Part shown: piece by piece, positions 35,136 to 44,844 of the stretch | How positions within the stretch are numbered: position 1 is the stretch's first letter | Layout of the letters: each line of letters opens with the position of its first letter | Source of the DNA: Pedobacter paludis | GTDB lineage: Bacteria > Bacteroidota > Bacteroidia > Sphingobacteriales > Sphingobacteriaceae | DNA: 64,000 nt | Reading direction: 5' to 3' | NCBI RefSeq assembly: GCF_003173575.1 | Contig: NZ_QGNY01000002.1 | Span: forward strand, 62,001 to 126,000 | Notes under the pieces: model-generated | What the model was told of the DNA's origin: nothing | Databases searched by the model: none | What the model saw: only the letters and a program-made list of their open reading frames with translations | Made by a program: the position numbers and the translations under genes

Positions 35136-36806
35136 CTATGCTAACAATCTGATTGGTTCTTCTAATAAACCTTTTAGGGTTTGTAAGAATTGAGCTCCAG
35201 TTGCACCATCAACCACACGGTGATCGCAACCTAAAGTTAATTTCATTACGTTACCAGGAACAACAGCACCGTTTTTAACAACAGGAACTTGTTGGATAGC
35301 GCCTACCGATAAAATTGCACCATCAGGAGAATTGATGATTGATGTAAATTCATCAATACCAAACATACCCAAGTTAGAAACTGTAAAGGTAGAACCTTCC
35401 CAATCTGCTGGCTGTAATTTTTTCGCCTTCGCTTTTCCACCGAAATCTTTTACTTCAGCAGAAATATGCGATAAAGATTTACCATCCGCAAAACGGACCA
35501 CAGGAACTAATAAACCATCCTCAACAGCCATAGCAACACCAATGTTAGTATGCTCATTGAAACGGATTTTATCGCCACCCCATGATGAATTAACTGCTGG
35601 ATGCTTTTTCAATGCAACAGCTACCGCTTTAATTACAATATCGTTGAAAGAAACTTTAACTGGAGCAACAGCGTTGATTGCTGTACGGGCAGCCATAGCG
35701 TTGTCCATATCAATACTGATGGTTAAATAGAAATGTGGAGCAGTAAATAAACTTTCTGCCAAGCGTTTTGCAATTACCTTACGCATTTGCGAAACTGGGG
35801 CTTCTGTAAATTTAACTTCGCCAACATATGTAGGAATAACTGGAGCAGCTACAGCTTTCTCTTTCGGACTCTCGGACTTCTGACTATCAGCTTGAGGAGC
35901 AGCCGAAGGTTTGTAATTCTCAATATCTTTTTTGATAATACGTCCACCTTCTGCACTACCAGCAACCTGGCTTAAATCTATTCCTTTATCCTTAGCTATT
36001 TTTTTTGCCAAAGGAGATGCTTTTACACGGCTATCAGAAGAACTTTCTGCCACAGGCGCAGAAGAGCCTGCATCAGCTGTAGTAGCTTGTTTTTCTTCTT
36101 TCGGAGCTTCTGCTTTGCCTTCAACTTTTGCAGCTGGAGCAGAACCACCTGCTAAAATTCCGCTAACATCTGTTCCTTCCGGACCAACAATGGCAATAAT
36201 TCCATTCACTTTGGCAGCAGAACCTTTTTCTACGCCAATATGTAATAAAGTACCTGTAGCATAACCCATAACTTCCATAGTTGCCTTATCGGTTTCTACA
36301 TCAGCTAAAACATCATCATCTTTAACTTTATCGCCAACTTTTTTATGCCATTCAGCTATTACACCCTCAGTCATAGTATCGCTTAACAAAGGCATACGAA
36401 TTACAGTAACACCTTTAGCAGTCAATTCCTCTTCGCTTAAGCCACCGCCTTGAGCAGGTGCTTCTTCTTTCTTCTCTTCGGTTTTAGGCGCTTCAGCACT
36501 TTCAGCTTTTGGAGCTTCTGCTTTAGCCGACCCACCTGCAGCATCAATTGCCGCTTGGAAATCTTCACCTTCTTTTCCAATTACTGCAATAATTGCATCA
36601 ATAGGAACGCCTTTTCCTTCTTCAACACCAATATGTAATAAAGTACCTTCCTCGTAAGATTCCAGATCCATCGTCGCTTTATCGGTTTCTACCTCTGCAA
36701 GCACATCACCACTTTTTACTTTATCGCCAACTTTAACATGCCATTTTGCCAATACCCCTTCTGTCATGGTATCGCTCATTTTGGGCATTCTAACTACTTC
36801 AGCCAT
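35136..36806 (-). CDS. pdhC: pyruvate dehydrogenase complex E2, dihydrolipoamide acetyltransferase
   Basis: This 556-residue protein transfers acetyl groups from E1 to CoA. It has two lipoyl domains with lipoylated lysines Lys43 (VETDKATMDL) and Lys174 (VETDKATMEV). These are joined by Ala/Glu/Lys-rich linkers to a peripheral-subunit-binding domain (about residues 260-298, VKASPLAKKIAKDKGIDLS). The C-terminal acyltransferase has the active-site HRVVDGA near residue 525. The length and two-lipoyl layout fit Bacteroidota E2. It lies 31 bp after pdhA. The E1-beta and E3 genes are not nearby. Confidence 0.94.
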   Translation of the reverse strand: MAEVVRMPKMSDTMTEGVLAKWHVKVGDKVKSGDVLAEVETDKATMDLESYEEGTLLHIGVEEGKGVPIDAIIAVIGKEGEDFQAAIDAAGGSAKAEAPKAESAEAPKTEEKKEEAPAQGGGLSEEELTAKGVTVIRMPLLSDTMTEGVIAEWHKKVGDKVKDDDVLADVETDKATMEVMGYATGTLLHIGVEKGSAAKVNGIIAIVGPEGTDVSGILAGGSAPAAKVEGKAEAPKEEKQATTADAGSSAPVAESSSDSRVKASPLAKKIAKDKGIDLSQVAGSAEGGRIIKKDIENYKPSAAPQADSQKSESPKEKAVAAPVIPTYVGEVKFTEAPVSQMRKVIAKRLAESLFTAPHFYLTISIDMDNAMAARTAINAVAPVKVSFNDIVIKAVAVALKKHPAVNSSWGGDKIRFNEHTNIGVAMAVEDGLLVPVVRFADGKSLSHISAEVKDFGGKAKAKKLQPADWEGSTFTVSNLGMFGIDEFTSIINSPDGAILSVGAIQQVPVVKNGAVVPGNVMKLTLGCDHRVVDGATGAQFLQTLKGLLEEPIRLLA

Positions 36807-36837
36807 TATATATTATTAATTGAAAATCTTAAAATTA

Positions 36838-37833
36838 TTAGTCCATTACGTAAGGATAATCCTTCTGCATATATACGTCTTTGTATAATTCAGAAGCATC
36901 TGGCCAAGGAGATTCTTCAGCAAATTTAACTGATTGATCTACAGTTGCTTTTACTTTAGCTTCTACTTCTTCAATCCAGGCTTGGTCGGCATACTTTTCT
37001 CTAAGAATAGTTTCTCTTGCCAGTTCAACAGGATCTTTTGCTTTATAATCTTCTAATTCTTCTTTAGTACGATATTTTGCAGGATCAGACATAGAGTGAC
37101 CACGGTAACGGTAAGTTCTCATCTCTAAGAAAGTTGGTCCTTCACCTTTACGAGCACGTTGGATGGCTTCGTCCATTGCATTATGTACCGCAACTGGATC
37201 CATACCATCAACTGGAGCACATGGCATATCGAAACCTAAACCAATTTTATAAATATCAGTCATATTTGTAGTACGCTGTACCGAGGTACCCATTGCATAA
37301 CCATTGTTTTCGCAAACAAAAACTACAGGCAATTTCCAAAGCATAGCCATGTTAAACGTTTCGTTTAATGCACCTTGACGCACTGCGCCATCGCCCATAT
37401 AACAAATGTTAACATTATCTGTTCCTTTATATTTTTCTGCAAAAGCAACACCAGCACCTAAAGGTATTTGACCACCAACAATTGCATGACCACCATAAAA
37501 GTTGTGCTCTTTGCTAAACATGTGCATTGAACCACCTTTACCTTTAGAACATCCAGTAGCTTTACCATACATTTCTGCCATGATGCTATCTGCACTTACG
37601 CCTAGAGCTAAAGCATGTGCGTGATCACGATAAGTAGTAATCATCGAATCACCTTTTTGCATTGCAGATATTGCGCCTGCAACTACAGCCTCTTGTCCAA
37701 TGTATAAATGACAAAAGCCACGAATTTTTTGTTGTCCGTATAACTGACCAGTTTTCTCCTCGAATTTACGCATAAGCAACATCGACTCAAACCACTTTAA
37801 CCAGGTATCTTTATTTATTTCTACTGCACTCAT
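36838..37833 (-). CDS. pdhA: pyruvate dehydrogenase E1 component, alpha subunit
   Basis: This thiamine-diphosphate-binding subunit decarboxylates pyruvate together with E1-beta. It has the TPP motif GDGAVRQGALNETFNM...CENN, the sequence FCHLYIGQEAVVAGA, and the regulatory-loop-like YRYRGHSMSDPAKYRTKEE. The open frame reaches 37863, but homologues begin MSAVEINKDT, so ATG 37833 is used. A -7 box TAGATTTG (minus, 37868-37861) would start transcription near 37854, so the longer form would be almost leaderless. pdhC follows. The order pdhA-pdhC without pdhB is usual in this phylum. Confidence 0.93.
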   Translation of the reverse strand: MSAVEINKDTWLKWFESMLLMRKFEEKTGQLYGQQKIRGFCHLYIGQEAVVAGAISAMQKGDSMITTYRDHAHALALGVSADSIMAEMYGKATGCSKGKGGSMHMFSKEHNFYGGHAIVGGQIPLGAGVAFAEKYKGTDNVNICYMGDGAVRQGALNETFNMAMLWKLPVVFVCENNGYAMGTSVQRTTNMTDIYKIGLGFDMPCAPVDGMDPVAVHNAMDEAIQRARKGEGPTFLEMRTYRYRGHSMSDPAKYRTKEELEDYKAKDPVELARETILREKYADQAWIEEVEAKVKATVDQSVKFAEESPWPDASELYKDVYMQKDYPYVMD

Positions 37834-37868
37834 TTTGGGGTATTTGTTTTTTTGCGACAGCAAATCTA

Positions 37869-38272
37869 ATTTTTTATTGTAATAAAATGAACTATTTAGT
37901 GTAAAATGAACACGATAAAGACATCAAAATGAAAAAATAATTTTCCAGACTTGCTTTTGTTAATGACTCTAAATCTAAACAGAATGTTTTAGATTAAAAA
38001 ATGTATTTAATTGGCTCTAGTTAGGCATTTTATTAGCATAAATCGAGTTTAGAGCTTAACTAAGAAGTATATTATACAATTACCTATTCTGATAAATTAT
38101 AATTTGGCAACTATGGGTTAATATGAAATTAATATTTAATTTTTTTTCGCCGGAATTTAACAAAAAGCGAACCGAATAGTTTTAACTTATAAACGGTTTT
38201 ATCATTATTATGGCCAATTTGAGCACAAAAATCCTCAAAATGTTAATAACTTTCACTTTATCGGCCAAAACA
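37869..38272. other. AT-rich intergenic region between pdhA and the NlpC/P60 gene
   Basis: No gene or RNA is recognised in this region of about 400 bp between divergent promoters. It holds an imperfect inverted repeat at about 37972-38000 (AATCTAAAC/GTTTTAGATT). The length suggests extra regulatory DNA, but no operator could be identified. Confidence 0.4.
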
Positions 38273-38304
38273 TTTGGATAACATTTGTATTATTAATACT
38301 TTTG
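38273..38304 (+). promoter_or_regulatory. promoter of the NlpC/P60 gene
   Basis: TTTG (38273-38276), a 20-bp spacer and TACTTTTG (38297-38304) match the Bacteroidota promoter well. Transcription would start near 38311, giving a 62-nt leader. Confidence 0.7.
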
Positions 38305-38372
38305 AAATCCAACAATAAGCCCATGTGGTTTACGTTACTGTGTAAGTGAATACCCAAACATAACTGTATAAC

Positions 38373-38930
38373 ATGATTAAAAAATTTTTGTTTTCATCCC
38401 TAATCGTAATTTGCACGCTCTCAGTTGCATTTTCGCAAACAAAAACAAAAGAATCTGGCAAAGACCTTAATGATCCCGACAATTTAGCTTCCCAATATTT
38501 CTCGCAGGTTATGGGCGTTGCTGTTGATGCGACATCGAACTTAAAACTTTATAAGTTTGTTTACGAGTGGATTGGAACTCCTTACAGCTTTGGAGGAAAC
38601 AGCAAAAAGGGTATTGATTGTTCTGCTTTTACAAAAGCGATTTACGATAAAGTTTTTAATACAACAATAAGACGTAACTCACGTGATATCTTCAGTATGG
38701 TTGATCCATTATCTAAAGAAGATTTAAAAGAGGGCGATCTGGTTTTCTTCAAAATAAAAAGCAGAAGCATTTCTCATGTTGGTATTTACTTAGGCGATAA
38801 CAGATTTGCACATGCATCTAGTTCTCGCGGAGTAGTGATCAGTAATTTAAACGAGCCTTACTACAGTCGCTATTTTTACAAAGGCGGTCGCGTTTTAGAA
38901 TCGTTCAAGAAAGAATTTACAGTAGAGTAA
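38373..38930 (+). CDS. secreted NlpC/P60 (C40) peptidoglycan peptidase
   Basis: This 185-residue enzyme probably cleaves peptide stems in the cell wall. A signal peptide (MIKKFLFSSLIVICTLSVAFS-Q) is followed by the NlpC/P60 domain with Cys83 (GIDCSAFTKAI), His135 (SISHVGIYLG) and the third polar residue His147 (FAHASSSRGV). All are intact. It is a single-domain enzyme with no SH3 or LysM part. A clear promoter lies upstream and a terminator downstream, so it is monocistronic. Confidence 0.92.
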   Translation: MIKKFLFSSLIVICTLSVAFSQTKTKESGKDLNDPDNLASQYFSQVMGVAVDATSNLKLYKFVYEWIGTPYSFGGNSKKGIDCSAFTKAIYDKVFNTTIRRNSRDIFSMVDPLSKEDLKEGDLVFFKIKSRSISHVGIYLGDNRFAHASSSRGVVISNLNEPYYSRYFYKGGRVLESFKKEFTVE

Positions 38931-38979
38931 TTGAGTTTGTAGTTGGCATTTTCTGTTAACTTCAATAACAAATATATAG

Positions 38980-39010
38980 TCCTCCCGAAGAAATTTTGGA
39001 GGATTTTTTT
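38980..39010 (+). terminator. terminator after the NlpC/P60 gene
   Basis: TCCTCC (38980-38985) pairs with GGAGGA (38998-39003), followed by seven or more T's, 49 bp after the stop codon. Confidence 0.8.
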
Positions 39011-39027
39011 ATACCACTAAACCTAAG

Positions 39028-40125
39028 ATGAAGTTTATAAAAAGCATAATTTTATCATCCCTCGCCCTTATTATTTTTATTAGCTGTACACCCAACAGTG
39101 CACAAATTGTTATTCAACCAGTTAAAACTGATACCGTTATTCGAAAAATAAAAGACACGATTTCTATTGTTGCCGTTGGCGATATGATGCTGGGTTCTGC
39201 TTTTCCTTCTAAAACAAATCTTCCGCCAGATGATGCTGTAGATAGTTACAAGGCTGTAGATAGTTTACTAAAAGGCGATATCGTTTTTGGAAATCTTGAG
39301 GGATGTTTTTTAAACTCGGGTAATTCGAATAAATGTAATGGGATTAACCCAAACAATTGCTATGCGTTTAGAATGCCAGAGCGATATGCGGGAATTTACA
39401 AGAAGGCTGGGTTTAATGTTTTAAGCATTGCCAATAATCATGTTGGCGATTTTGATTCCAAAGGAAGAAAGAATACCGCCAGAATCCTAGATTCACTAAA
39501 AATCCATTATGCTGGGCAAGTCAATAAGCCTTACGAAATTTTCGAGAAGGATAGTGTTAAATACGCTTTCTGTGCATTTGCACCAAATGAAAATACAGTT
39601 TCAATAAAAAATATAGATAGTGCAAAAGCGCTTGTTGCAAAATTAAAAACCATGGCCGATATTGTTATCGTATCCTTTCACGGTGGTGGCGAAGGTGCCA
39701 GATTTGAGCATGTAACCCGCAAAACTGAAATTTTTTATAACGAAAACAGAGGGAATGTTTATGCTTTTGCCCATGCTGTTATAGATGCCGGCGCAGATGT
39801 TGTTTTGGGGCATGGCCCACATGTAACTCGTGCTGTTGAGATTTATAAAAATAAGTTTATTGCTTATAGTTTGGGTAACTTTTGTACTTACGGAATGTTT
39901 AGCTTAAAAGGCAATAATGGTATAGCGCCCCTACTTCAGCTTAAAATTAATAGTAAGGGCGATTTTCTTTTTGCAGATGTAGTTTCGGTACAACAGAATA
40001 AAATTAATAGATTAACAATTGATGATAATCACCGGGCTTTTAAAAGAATAAAAGAATTAACAGATATTGACTTTGCTGGACACCAGCTTAAGTTCGAAAA
40101 CAACAGGATTACACTAAAAGATTAA
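39028..40125 (+). CDS. CapA-family lipoprotein (PgsA-like metallophosphatase fold)
   Basis: This 365-residue protein has a lipoprotein signal ending IIFISC (Cys20). The CapA fold is recognised from VAVGDMMLGSAFP, GNLEGCFL, LSIANNHVGDF, VSFHGGGEGARFE and LGHGPHVTRAVEIY, ending with YSLGNFCTYG. CapA/PgsA proteins are linked to poly-gamma-glutamate capsules in Gram-positives, but stand-alone bacterial relatives are common and their substrate is unproven. No CapB/C genes are near. The metal-binding residues appear intact. Confidence 0.87.
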   Translation: MKFIKSIILSSLALIIFISCTPNSAQIVIQPVKTDTVIRKIKDTISIVAVGDMMLGSAFPSKTNLPPDDAVDSYKAVDSLLKGDIVFGNLEGCFLNSGNSNKCNGINPNNCYAFRMPERYAGIYKKAGFNVLSIANNHVGDFDSKGRKNTARILDSLKIHYAGQVNKPYEIFEKDSVKYAFCAFAPNENTVSIKNIDSAKALVAKLKTMADIVIVSFHGGGEGARFEHVTRKTEIFYNENRGNVYAFAHAVIDAGADVVLGHGPHVTRAVEIYKNKFIAYSLGNFCTYGMFSLKGNNGIAPLLQLKINSKGDFLFADVVSVQQNKINRLTIDDNHRAFKRIKELTDIDFAGHQLKFENNRITLKD

Positions 40126-40169
40126 ACTTCCGTTACACCAATCTCAACTTAATTCAGAATCTTTGTATT

Positions 40170-40352
40170 ATGAAAAAAGGATTGATTCTCCATTATGTTA
40201 TTGCAATAGCAGCAGTATTTTTAGTTTTAACTGCCGCTTATTACATTAATCAAAACCCCAAGAATCTTATCTCAGCGGGTATTATTATTTTAGCTGGCTC
40301 ACTGGTTGCTTTCAGTCAATATTATATTATTAAAAATAAGAATAAACAATAA
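40170..40352 (+). CDS. small two-helix membrane protein
   Basis: This 60-residue open frame encodes two hydrophobic helices (LHYVIAIAAVFLVLTAAYYI and LISAGIIILAGSLVAFSQYYI) and a basic end. It starts 44 bp after the CapA-like gene in the same direction. It looks like a real small membrane protein, but no family is recognised. Confidence 0.55.
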   Translation: MKKGLILHYVIAIAAVFLVLTAAYYINQNPKNLISAGIIILAGSLVAFSQYYIIKNKNKQ

Positions 40353-40457
40353 TTAAAGCCATAAAGATTGCAGATGTAAAACAGGCTAATTCTTTGACGT
40401 TAGGCTTAGAATTAATTTGTAATTACGCTTTTATTAAAGAAAATACAAGAAAGGGAA

Positions 40458-40643
40458 TTAAACTTCATCCTTAGTATTTTTCACCAAACCAATCCCAGAA
40501 ACAAAAAACAACAATCCGATAATTCCATAAACCATTAAGCCTCTGGCGTTCTGACTGTGATTTACAAAGCCCCAACCGGCATAGATTAATCCAATAATAC
40601 CCAGTACCGTTAATATTGTTCCAAAAGTGCGTTTTACATTCAT
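40458..40643 (-). CDS. small two-helix membrane protein, minus strand
   Basis: This 61-residue open frame has two helices (FGTILTVLGIIGLIYAGWGF and LMVYGIIGLLFFVSGIGLV) separated by a polar NHSQNAR loop. The composition is typical of the short membrane proteins common in Sphingobacteriaceae. An overlapping frame at 40471-40671 is its shadow. Function is unknown. Confidence 0.6.
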   Translation of the reverse strand: MNVKRTFGTILTVLGIIGLIYAGWGFVNHSQNARGLMVYGIIGLLFFVSGIGLVKNTKDEV

Positions 40644-40767
40644 TTTGATAGATTTTATTAGGTAAAGACAAATTTTAGATCATTTTGTTTTGAGTTTAGT
40701 TTAAGTTGGGCCTTTGATAAAATACACTTTGCATATATTTTTTATAACTTCATAAAAAAATCTAATT

Positions 40768-41706
40768 ATGCAATACGTCATTTACATTCTAATCTTCCTC
40801 GGAATCGTTATTCTTTTAAGCTCCTTTGTAACTGTTAAACAGGGAACAATTGCCGTTGTAACTGTCTTCGGAAAATATCAAAGACAATTAAGACCGGGTT
40901 TAAACTTCAAAATTCCATTAATTGAGCAAATTTATTCACGCATTTCCATTCAAAATCGATCTGTTGAGCTTTCGTTCCAAGCGGTAACTCAAGATCAAGC
41001 GAATGTATATTTTAAGGCTATGCTTTTGTACTCGGTTGTAAACCAAGATGAGGAAACCATTAAAAATGTAGCCTTCAAGTTTGTGGATGCAACCAACTTA
41101 ATGCAGGCCTTAATCCGCACCATCGAAGGTTCTATCCGTGCTTACGTGGCCACACAGAAACAGGCCAATGTATTGGCGCAACGAAATGAAATTGTACTTC
41201 ATGTTAAAGAACAAATTGATCAGGTTTTGGATGGTTGGGGTTATCACCTTCAGGATCTTCAATTAAACGATATTACTTTCGATGAAGAGATTATGCGCTC
41301 TATGAGTCGCGTGGTGGCTTCGAATAACTTAAAAGCAGCAGCAGAAAATGAAGGTCAGGCTTTATTAATAACAAAAACCAAAGCAGCAGAGGCTGATGGA
41401 AATGCCATTAAAATTGCTGCAACGGCAGAACGCGAGGCTGCACAATTACGTGGACAAGGGATTGCTTTATTCCGTGCCGAAGTTGCACACGGTATGACAA
41501 AAGCAGCACAGGAAATGGAAGAGGCTAACCTAGATATCTCGGTGATTTTATTCACCATGTGGACAGAATCCATAAAGCACTTTGCAGAAAACGGAGATGG
41601 AAATGTAATCTTCTTAGATGGCAGCAGTGAGGGCATGAATAAAACATTAAAAGAAATGATGGCCATGCAACTGAATAAACCAAAAGAACCAAAGGCTAAA
41701 CTTTAG
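40768..41706 (+). CDS. SPFH/band 7 domain membrane protein
   Basis: This 312-residue protein has one N-terminal membrane anchor (residues 3-24) and a band-7 domain (QGTIAVVTVFGKYQRQLRPG, IQNRSVELSFQAVTQD). A long Ala/Glu-rich coiled-coil segment follows (about residues 190-245), as in stomatin/slipin-type scaffolds. Such proteins form rings that organise membrane microdomains or shield proteases. The usual NfeD partner is not adjacent. The gene is monocistronic, with a strong terminator 18 bp after the stop. Confidence 0.88.
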   Translation: MQYVIYILIFLGIVILLSSFVTVKQGTIAVVTVFGKYQRQLRPGLNFKIPLIEQIYSRISIQNRSVELSFQAVTQDQANVYFKAMLLYSVVNQDEETIKNVAFKFVDATNLMQALIRTIEGSIRAYVATQKQANVLAQRNEIVLHVKEQIDQVLDGWGYHLQDLQLNDITFDEEIMRSMSRVVASNNLKAAAENEGQALLITKTKAAEADGNAIKIAATAEREAAQLRGQGIALFRAEVAHGMTKAAQEMEEANLDISVILFTMWTESIKHFAENGDGNVIFLDGSSEGMNKTLKEMMAMQLNKPKEPKAKL

Positions 41707-41724
41707 TTGGCGCTTTAGCCGAAG

Positions 41725-41756
41725 AAAGCCCTTAGATATTAAAATCTAAGGGCTTT
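41725..41756. terminator. bidirectional terminator between SPFH gene and prc
   Basis: A perfect 13-bp stem (41725-41737/41744-41756) with a 6-nt loop lies between the two convergent stop codons. Confidence 0.9.
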
Positions 41757-41773
41757 ACTTTTATAGATGTTTC

Positions 41774-43951
41774 TTAGAACGAACCTAAGTTCATTACATA
41801 ACTTCCTGATTGTTGCATAAAATCGCCCATTACTTTTAATGATTCATCTTCAATAAAATCGAATGTATCTTGTTTAGTAACTTTTTCTCCTTTTTTAATT
41901 GCAGGCAATCCTCTTAAAGCTCTTAAATCATTTTGTCTAGCTAACGATTTAGCTTCTTGAGCGTCACGCTCAGCTTTTAGTTTTGCTTCATTTAAAGGAA
42001 CGGAAACTTCAGCATCACGTTTTTTAAGGTCGGCAATATCTTGTTTTAAATATTTAAAATCCAAAGATCCGTTAATACGTTGTTCGCTATTTTTCATTAA
42101 GCCTGCCTTAACTGCCGTTAAATTTGCAACTGGCTTAAAGCTAGAGCTTGCAATAACATCCCATGGTAATGCAGACGGCTCTGTATCCTCACCAATTTTA
42201 TCCATTGGATAAACTGAAGGGAAAGTAACATCTGGCGTAACACCTTTATGTTGAGTACTGCTTCCGGCCACGCGATAGAATTTAGCCATTGTTAAGTTTA
42301 TCTGACCTAAATTAATATCAGCAGGATTAGCAGCCGATGGAGAAGTTCCGGTTGTTTTGTTTTTGGTAATCAAACTGGCTACACGTTGCAACATAGATGG
42401 ATTAACCAACTTATTTAAATCTATTGAAGATTGAACTGTTCCTTTACCATAAGTTTGGCTTCCCATAATAATTCCACGACCATAATCCTGAATTGCACCA
42501 GCAAAAATTTCAGAAGCTGAGGCACTTAAACGATCAACAATTACACCAAATGGACCATCCCAGGTTACGCCTGCATTTTCATCTTCATCTACTTCAATTT
42601 TACCACGTAAATCTTTAACCTGTACCACTGGGCCTTTATCGATAAACAAACCTGTTAATGAAATAGCCTCAACCAAAGAACCACCACCGTTGCCTCGTAA
42701 ATCCATTACGATAGCATCTACTTTATCGGTATTTTTTAAGGTATCAATTAATAACCTAACATCGCGGGTTGTGCTTTTATAGTTTTTATCGCCTGCATTT
42801 GCAGCTTTAAAATCAGCATAAAAAGCCGGTAAAGAAATTACGCCAATTTTATAAGTTTTACCGTTTGTATTAATCGTTTTAACTTTTTTCTTGGCAGATT
42901 GATCCTGAAGAATAATTTTCTCGCGAACTATTTCAATAATTACTGGCTTAGAAGACATTTCTTTTCCAACCGGAATTACTTTTAAACGAACTTTGGTACC
43001 TGCTGGGCCTTTAATTTTTGAAACGGTATTATCTAATCTCCATCCCACAACATCAACAAATTCGCCATCACCTTGTGCAACAGCAATAATTCTATCACCC
43101 GCACTTAGTTGTTTCCCTTTAAAAGCAGGTCCACCGGCAATAATTTCTGAGATTTTAACCACTTCGTTTTCCAACTGTAAGCGGGCGCCAATCCCTTCGA
43201 AAGAACGAGACATATCTTCGTTAAAGGCAACTGCATTAGATGGATTAAAATAATTTGTGTGTGGATCTATCGATTCCGTAAAGGCATCCATCAAAATCTG
43301 GAAAACATCCTGATTGTTTGTTTTAGATGTTTGCGACTGCAAATTTTGATAACGCTTTGTTAAGGTTTCTACATTTTTTGCTTCCGACGTTCCAGCTAAA
43401 TTTAAATTAACCAGCTCATATTTAACACGCTTTTTCCAGGTGTCGTTTAACGTAGCTGCAGAAGTTGCCCATGGCATTTTCTCTCTATCGTAAACGTAAG
43501 TATCATTTTGATTGAAATCGAACTTGGTTTTAATAGATGCTAAAGAAACCGTAAAGTATTCATTTAATCTTTTAGCATAAACGTTATAAATATAAAATGG
43601 ACCACTTAAATCGCCATTTTTAAAGTCGTCATCCAAGGTAAATCTGTACTTTTCAAATTCTTTGATATCTGAAGCAAGAAAATAGTTTTTTCCCTGATCC
43701 AAAGCTTTAATGTATTTATCTAAAATTAATGAAGAGATAGAATCGTTGATTTGAATTTTTTTGTAATTATAACTCTCAATCAAATTCACTACTTCCTTAA
43801 TAACAAGTTGTTGCTGCTCATCTGGTTTCACGTTCATAATGCCTTCAACAACCGGTTGAGGTTTTGGTGCGGCATGACAAGCAAGTACTGCAGCAGTAAA
43901 AATTACAAAAAATATTCTCTTTAACATCTCTTTAAATAATTTAAAATCCAT
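41774..43951 (-). CDS. prc: tail-specific (C-terminal processing) protease, S41 family
   Basis: This 725-residue periplasmic protease has an N-terminal signal, a helical N-domain, a PDZ domain (about residues 245-330, GIGARLQLEN...AGDRIIAV) and the S41 catalytic part. The nucleophile is Ser478 in DRLSASASEIF, with the general base Lys503 in TYGKGTVQ 25 residues later and Asp489 between them, the same spacing as in E. coli Tsp/Prc. The C-terminal DUF3340-type tail is present. All catalytic residues are intact. It should degrade or trim proteins with non-polar C-termini. Confidence 0.95.
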   Translation of the reverse strand: MDFKLFKEMLKRIFFVIFTAAVLACHAAPKPQPVVEGIMNVKPDEQQQLVIKEVVNLIESYNYKKIQINDSISSLILDKYIKALDQGKNYFLASDIKEFEKYRFTLDDDFKNGDLSGPFYIYNVYAKRLNEYFTVSLASIKTKFDFNQNDTYVYDREKMPWATSAATLNDTWKKRVKYELVNLNLAGTSEAKNVETLTKRYQNLQSQTSKTNNQDVFQILMDAFTESIDPHTNYFNPSNAVAFNEDMSRSFEGIGARLQLENEVVKISEIIAGGPAFKGKQLSAGDRIIAVAQGDGEFVDVVGWRLDNTVSKIKGPAGTKVRLKVIPVGKEMSSKPVIIEIVREKIILQDQSAKKKVKTINTNGKTYKIGVISLPAFYADFKAANAGDKNYKSTTRDVRLLIDTLKNTDKVDAIVMDLRGNGGGSLVEAISLTGLFIDKGPVVQVKDLRGKIEVDEDENAGVTWDGPFGVIVDRLSASASEIFAGAIQDYGRGIIMGSQTYGKGTVQSSIDLNKLVNPSMLQRVASLITKNKTTGTSPSAANPADINLGQINLTMAKFYRVAGSSTQHKGVTPDVTFPSVYPMDKIGEDTEPSALPWDVIASSSFKPVANLTAVKAGLMKNSEQRINGSLDFKYLKQDIADLKKRDAEVSVPLNEAKLKAERDAQEAKSLARQNDLRALRGLPAIKKGEKVTKQDTFDFIEDESLKVMGDFMQQSGSYVMNLGSF

Positions 43952-43994
43952 TTCTAATTCTATATAGCCAATATGATACCATTTTAGCGAAAAA

Positions 43995-44026
43995 ACAAAA
44001 AAGAGACAGCAATATTACCGTCTCTT
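43995..44026 (-). terminator. terminator of the two-component operon
   Basis: AAGAGAC (44001-44007) pairs with GTCTCTT (44020-44026). On the minus strand the stem runs into a T-run. It is about 185 bp past the response regulator stop codon and 43 bp before prc begins. Confidence 0.75.
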
Positions 44027-44210
44027 GTCAAAACGTATCAAATCTAGCTAAAAGCTTTTTATTAAGCAATTCTTTGATTTAACGTTAGCTACTTATTTTT
44101 GTTTTAAAATACTGGGCTAAATCCTGACAGCCAAACTTCTATAAGTTGTAGACTCAAATCATGCTGGAAAGGTTTAAATAATCTTGACGAAAATATTAAT
44201 TCGGCATTTG

Positions 44211-44843
44211 TTAGATAATCTTGTGCTCGTAACCATATTTAAGTAAACCGATTACACTTTGAGTTGAAGTTTTTCTGAAAATATTTTTGCGGTGAGTTTC
44301 TACCGTTCTTTCGCTGATAAAAAGTTTATCGGCAATTTGTTTGTTGCTCAGCTCCTTTTCTATCAACCTAATAATTTCTATCTCTCTATTGGTTAAAGCC
44401 CCAGTTCCATTTTGATGGGTTGGCATTTTCATTAATTCTGCGGTAACTTCTTCGCTAAAATAAGTATGGCCGTTAATAATCTGGCTCAAAGCATAAAGCA
44501 ACTCTTGTTTTCCGGTGTTTTTAAGGATATAGCCTGATATCCCAGCCTCAATCATTTCCCGGATGACCTGTTTATCACCAAACATAGATAGTGCAAGAAC
44601 TTTAATGGTTGGAAATCTTTTCTTAACCAATCTGGTCAATTCTACCCCGCTCATATCTGGCATATTAATATCCGTTAAAAGGATATCCGTTGGGGTTACT
44701 TCTAGTTGGTTAAGCGCATCTAAGGGTCGATTACAGTAACCAACAACCCGATAGCTATTTTCATTATTCAGTAACGATTGGATTCCATCAATAACCAACT
44801 GATGGTCATCAACAATAAAAAGTTTATTTTTAATATCTATCAT
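44211..44843 (-). CDS. NarL/LuxR-type response regulator
   Basis: This 210-residue regulator has a receiver domain with Asp11-Asp12 acidic pocket (IVDDHQLV), phospho-acceptor Asp58 (LLTDINMPDMSG), Ser/Lys at ALSMFGDKQV and ILKNTGKQE, and a C-terminal LuxR helix-turn-helix (LTNREIEIIRLIEKELSNKQIADKL). It pairs with the TPR histidine kinase, which ends 1 bp upstream; the two are translationally coupled. Targets are unknown. Confidence 0.93.
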   Translation of the reverse strand: MIDIKNKLFIVDDHQLVIDGIQSLLNNENSYRVVGYCNRPLDALNQLEVTPTDILLTDINMPDMSGVELTRLVKKRFPTIKVLALSMFGDKQVIREMIEAGISGYILKNTGKQELLYALSQIINGHTYFSEEVTAELMKMPTHQNGTGALTNREIEIIRLIEKELSNKQIADKLFISERTVETHRKNIFRKTSTQSVIGLLKYGYEHKII

Positions 44844-44844
44844 T

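Noticed and set aside
35136..37833. Missing E1-beta gene as an operon disruption
   Set aside because: The pdhA-pdhC pair without pdhB is the usual Bacteroidota arrangement; the beta subunit is normally encoded elsewhere.
37869..38272. Replication origin in the AT-rich gap
   Set aside because: No DnaA-box cluster (TTATCCACA) and no dnaA/dnaN neighbours were seen.
39028..40125. Poly-gamma-glutamate capsule locus
   Set aside because: Only a CapA-fold protein is present; no CapB or CapC homologues are adjacent, so a capsule locus cannot be claimed.
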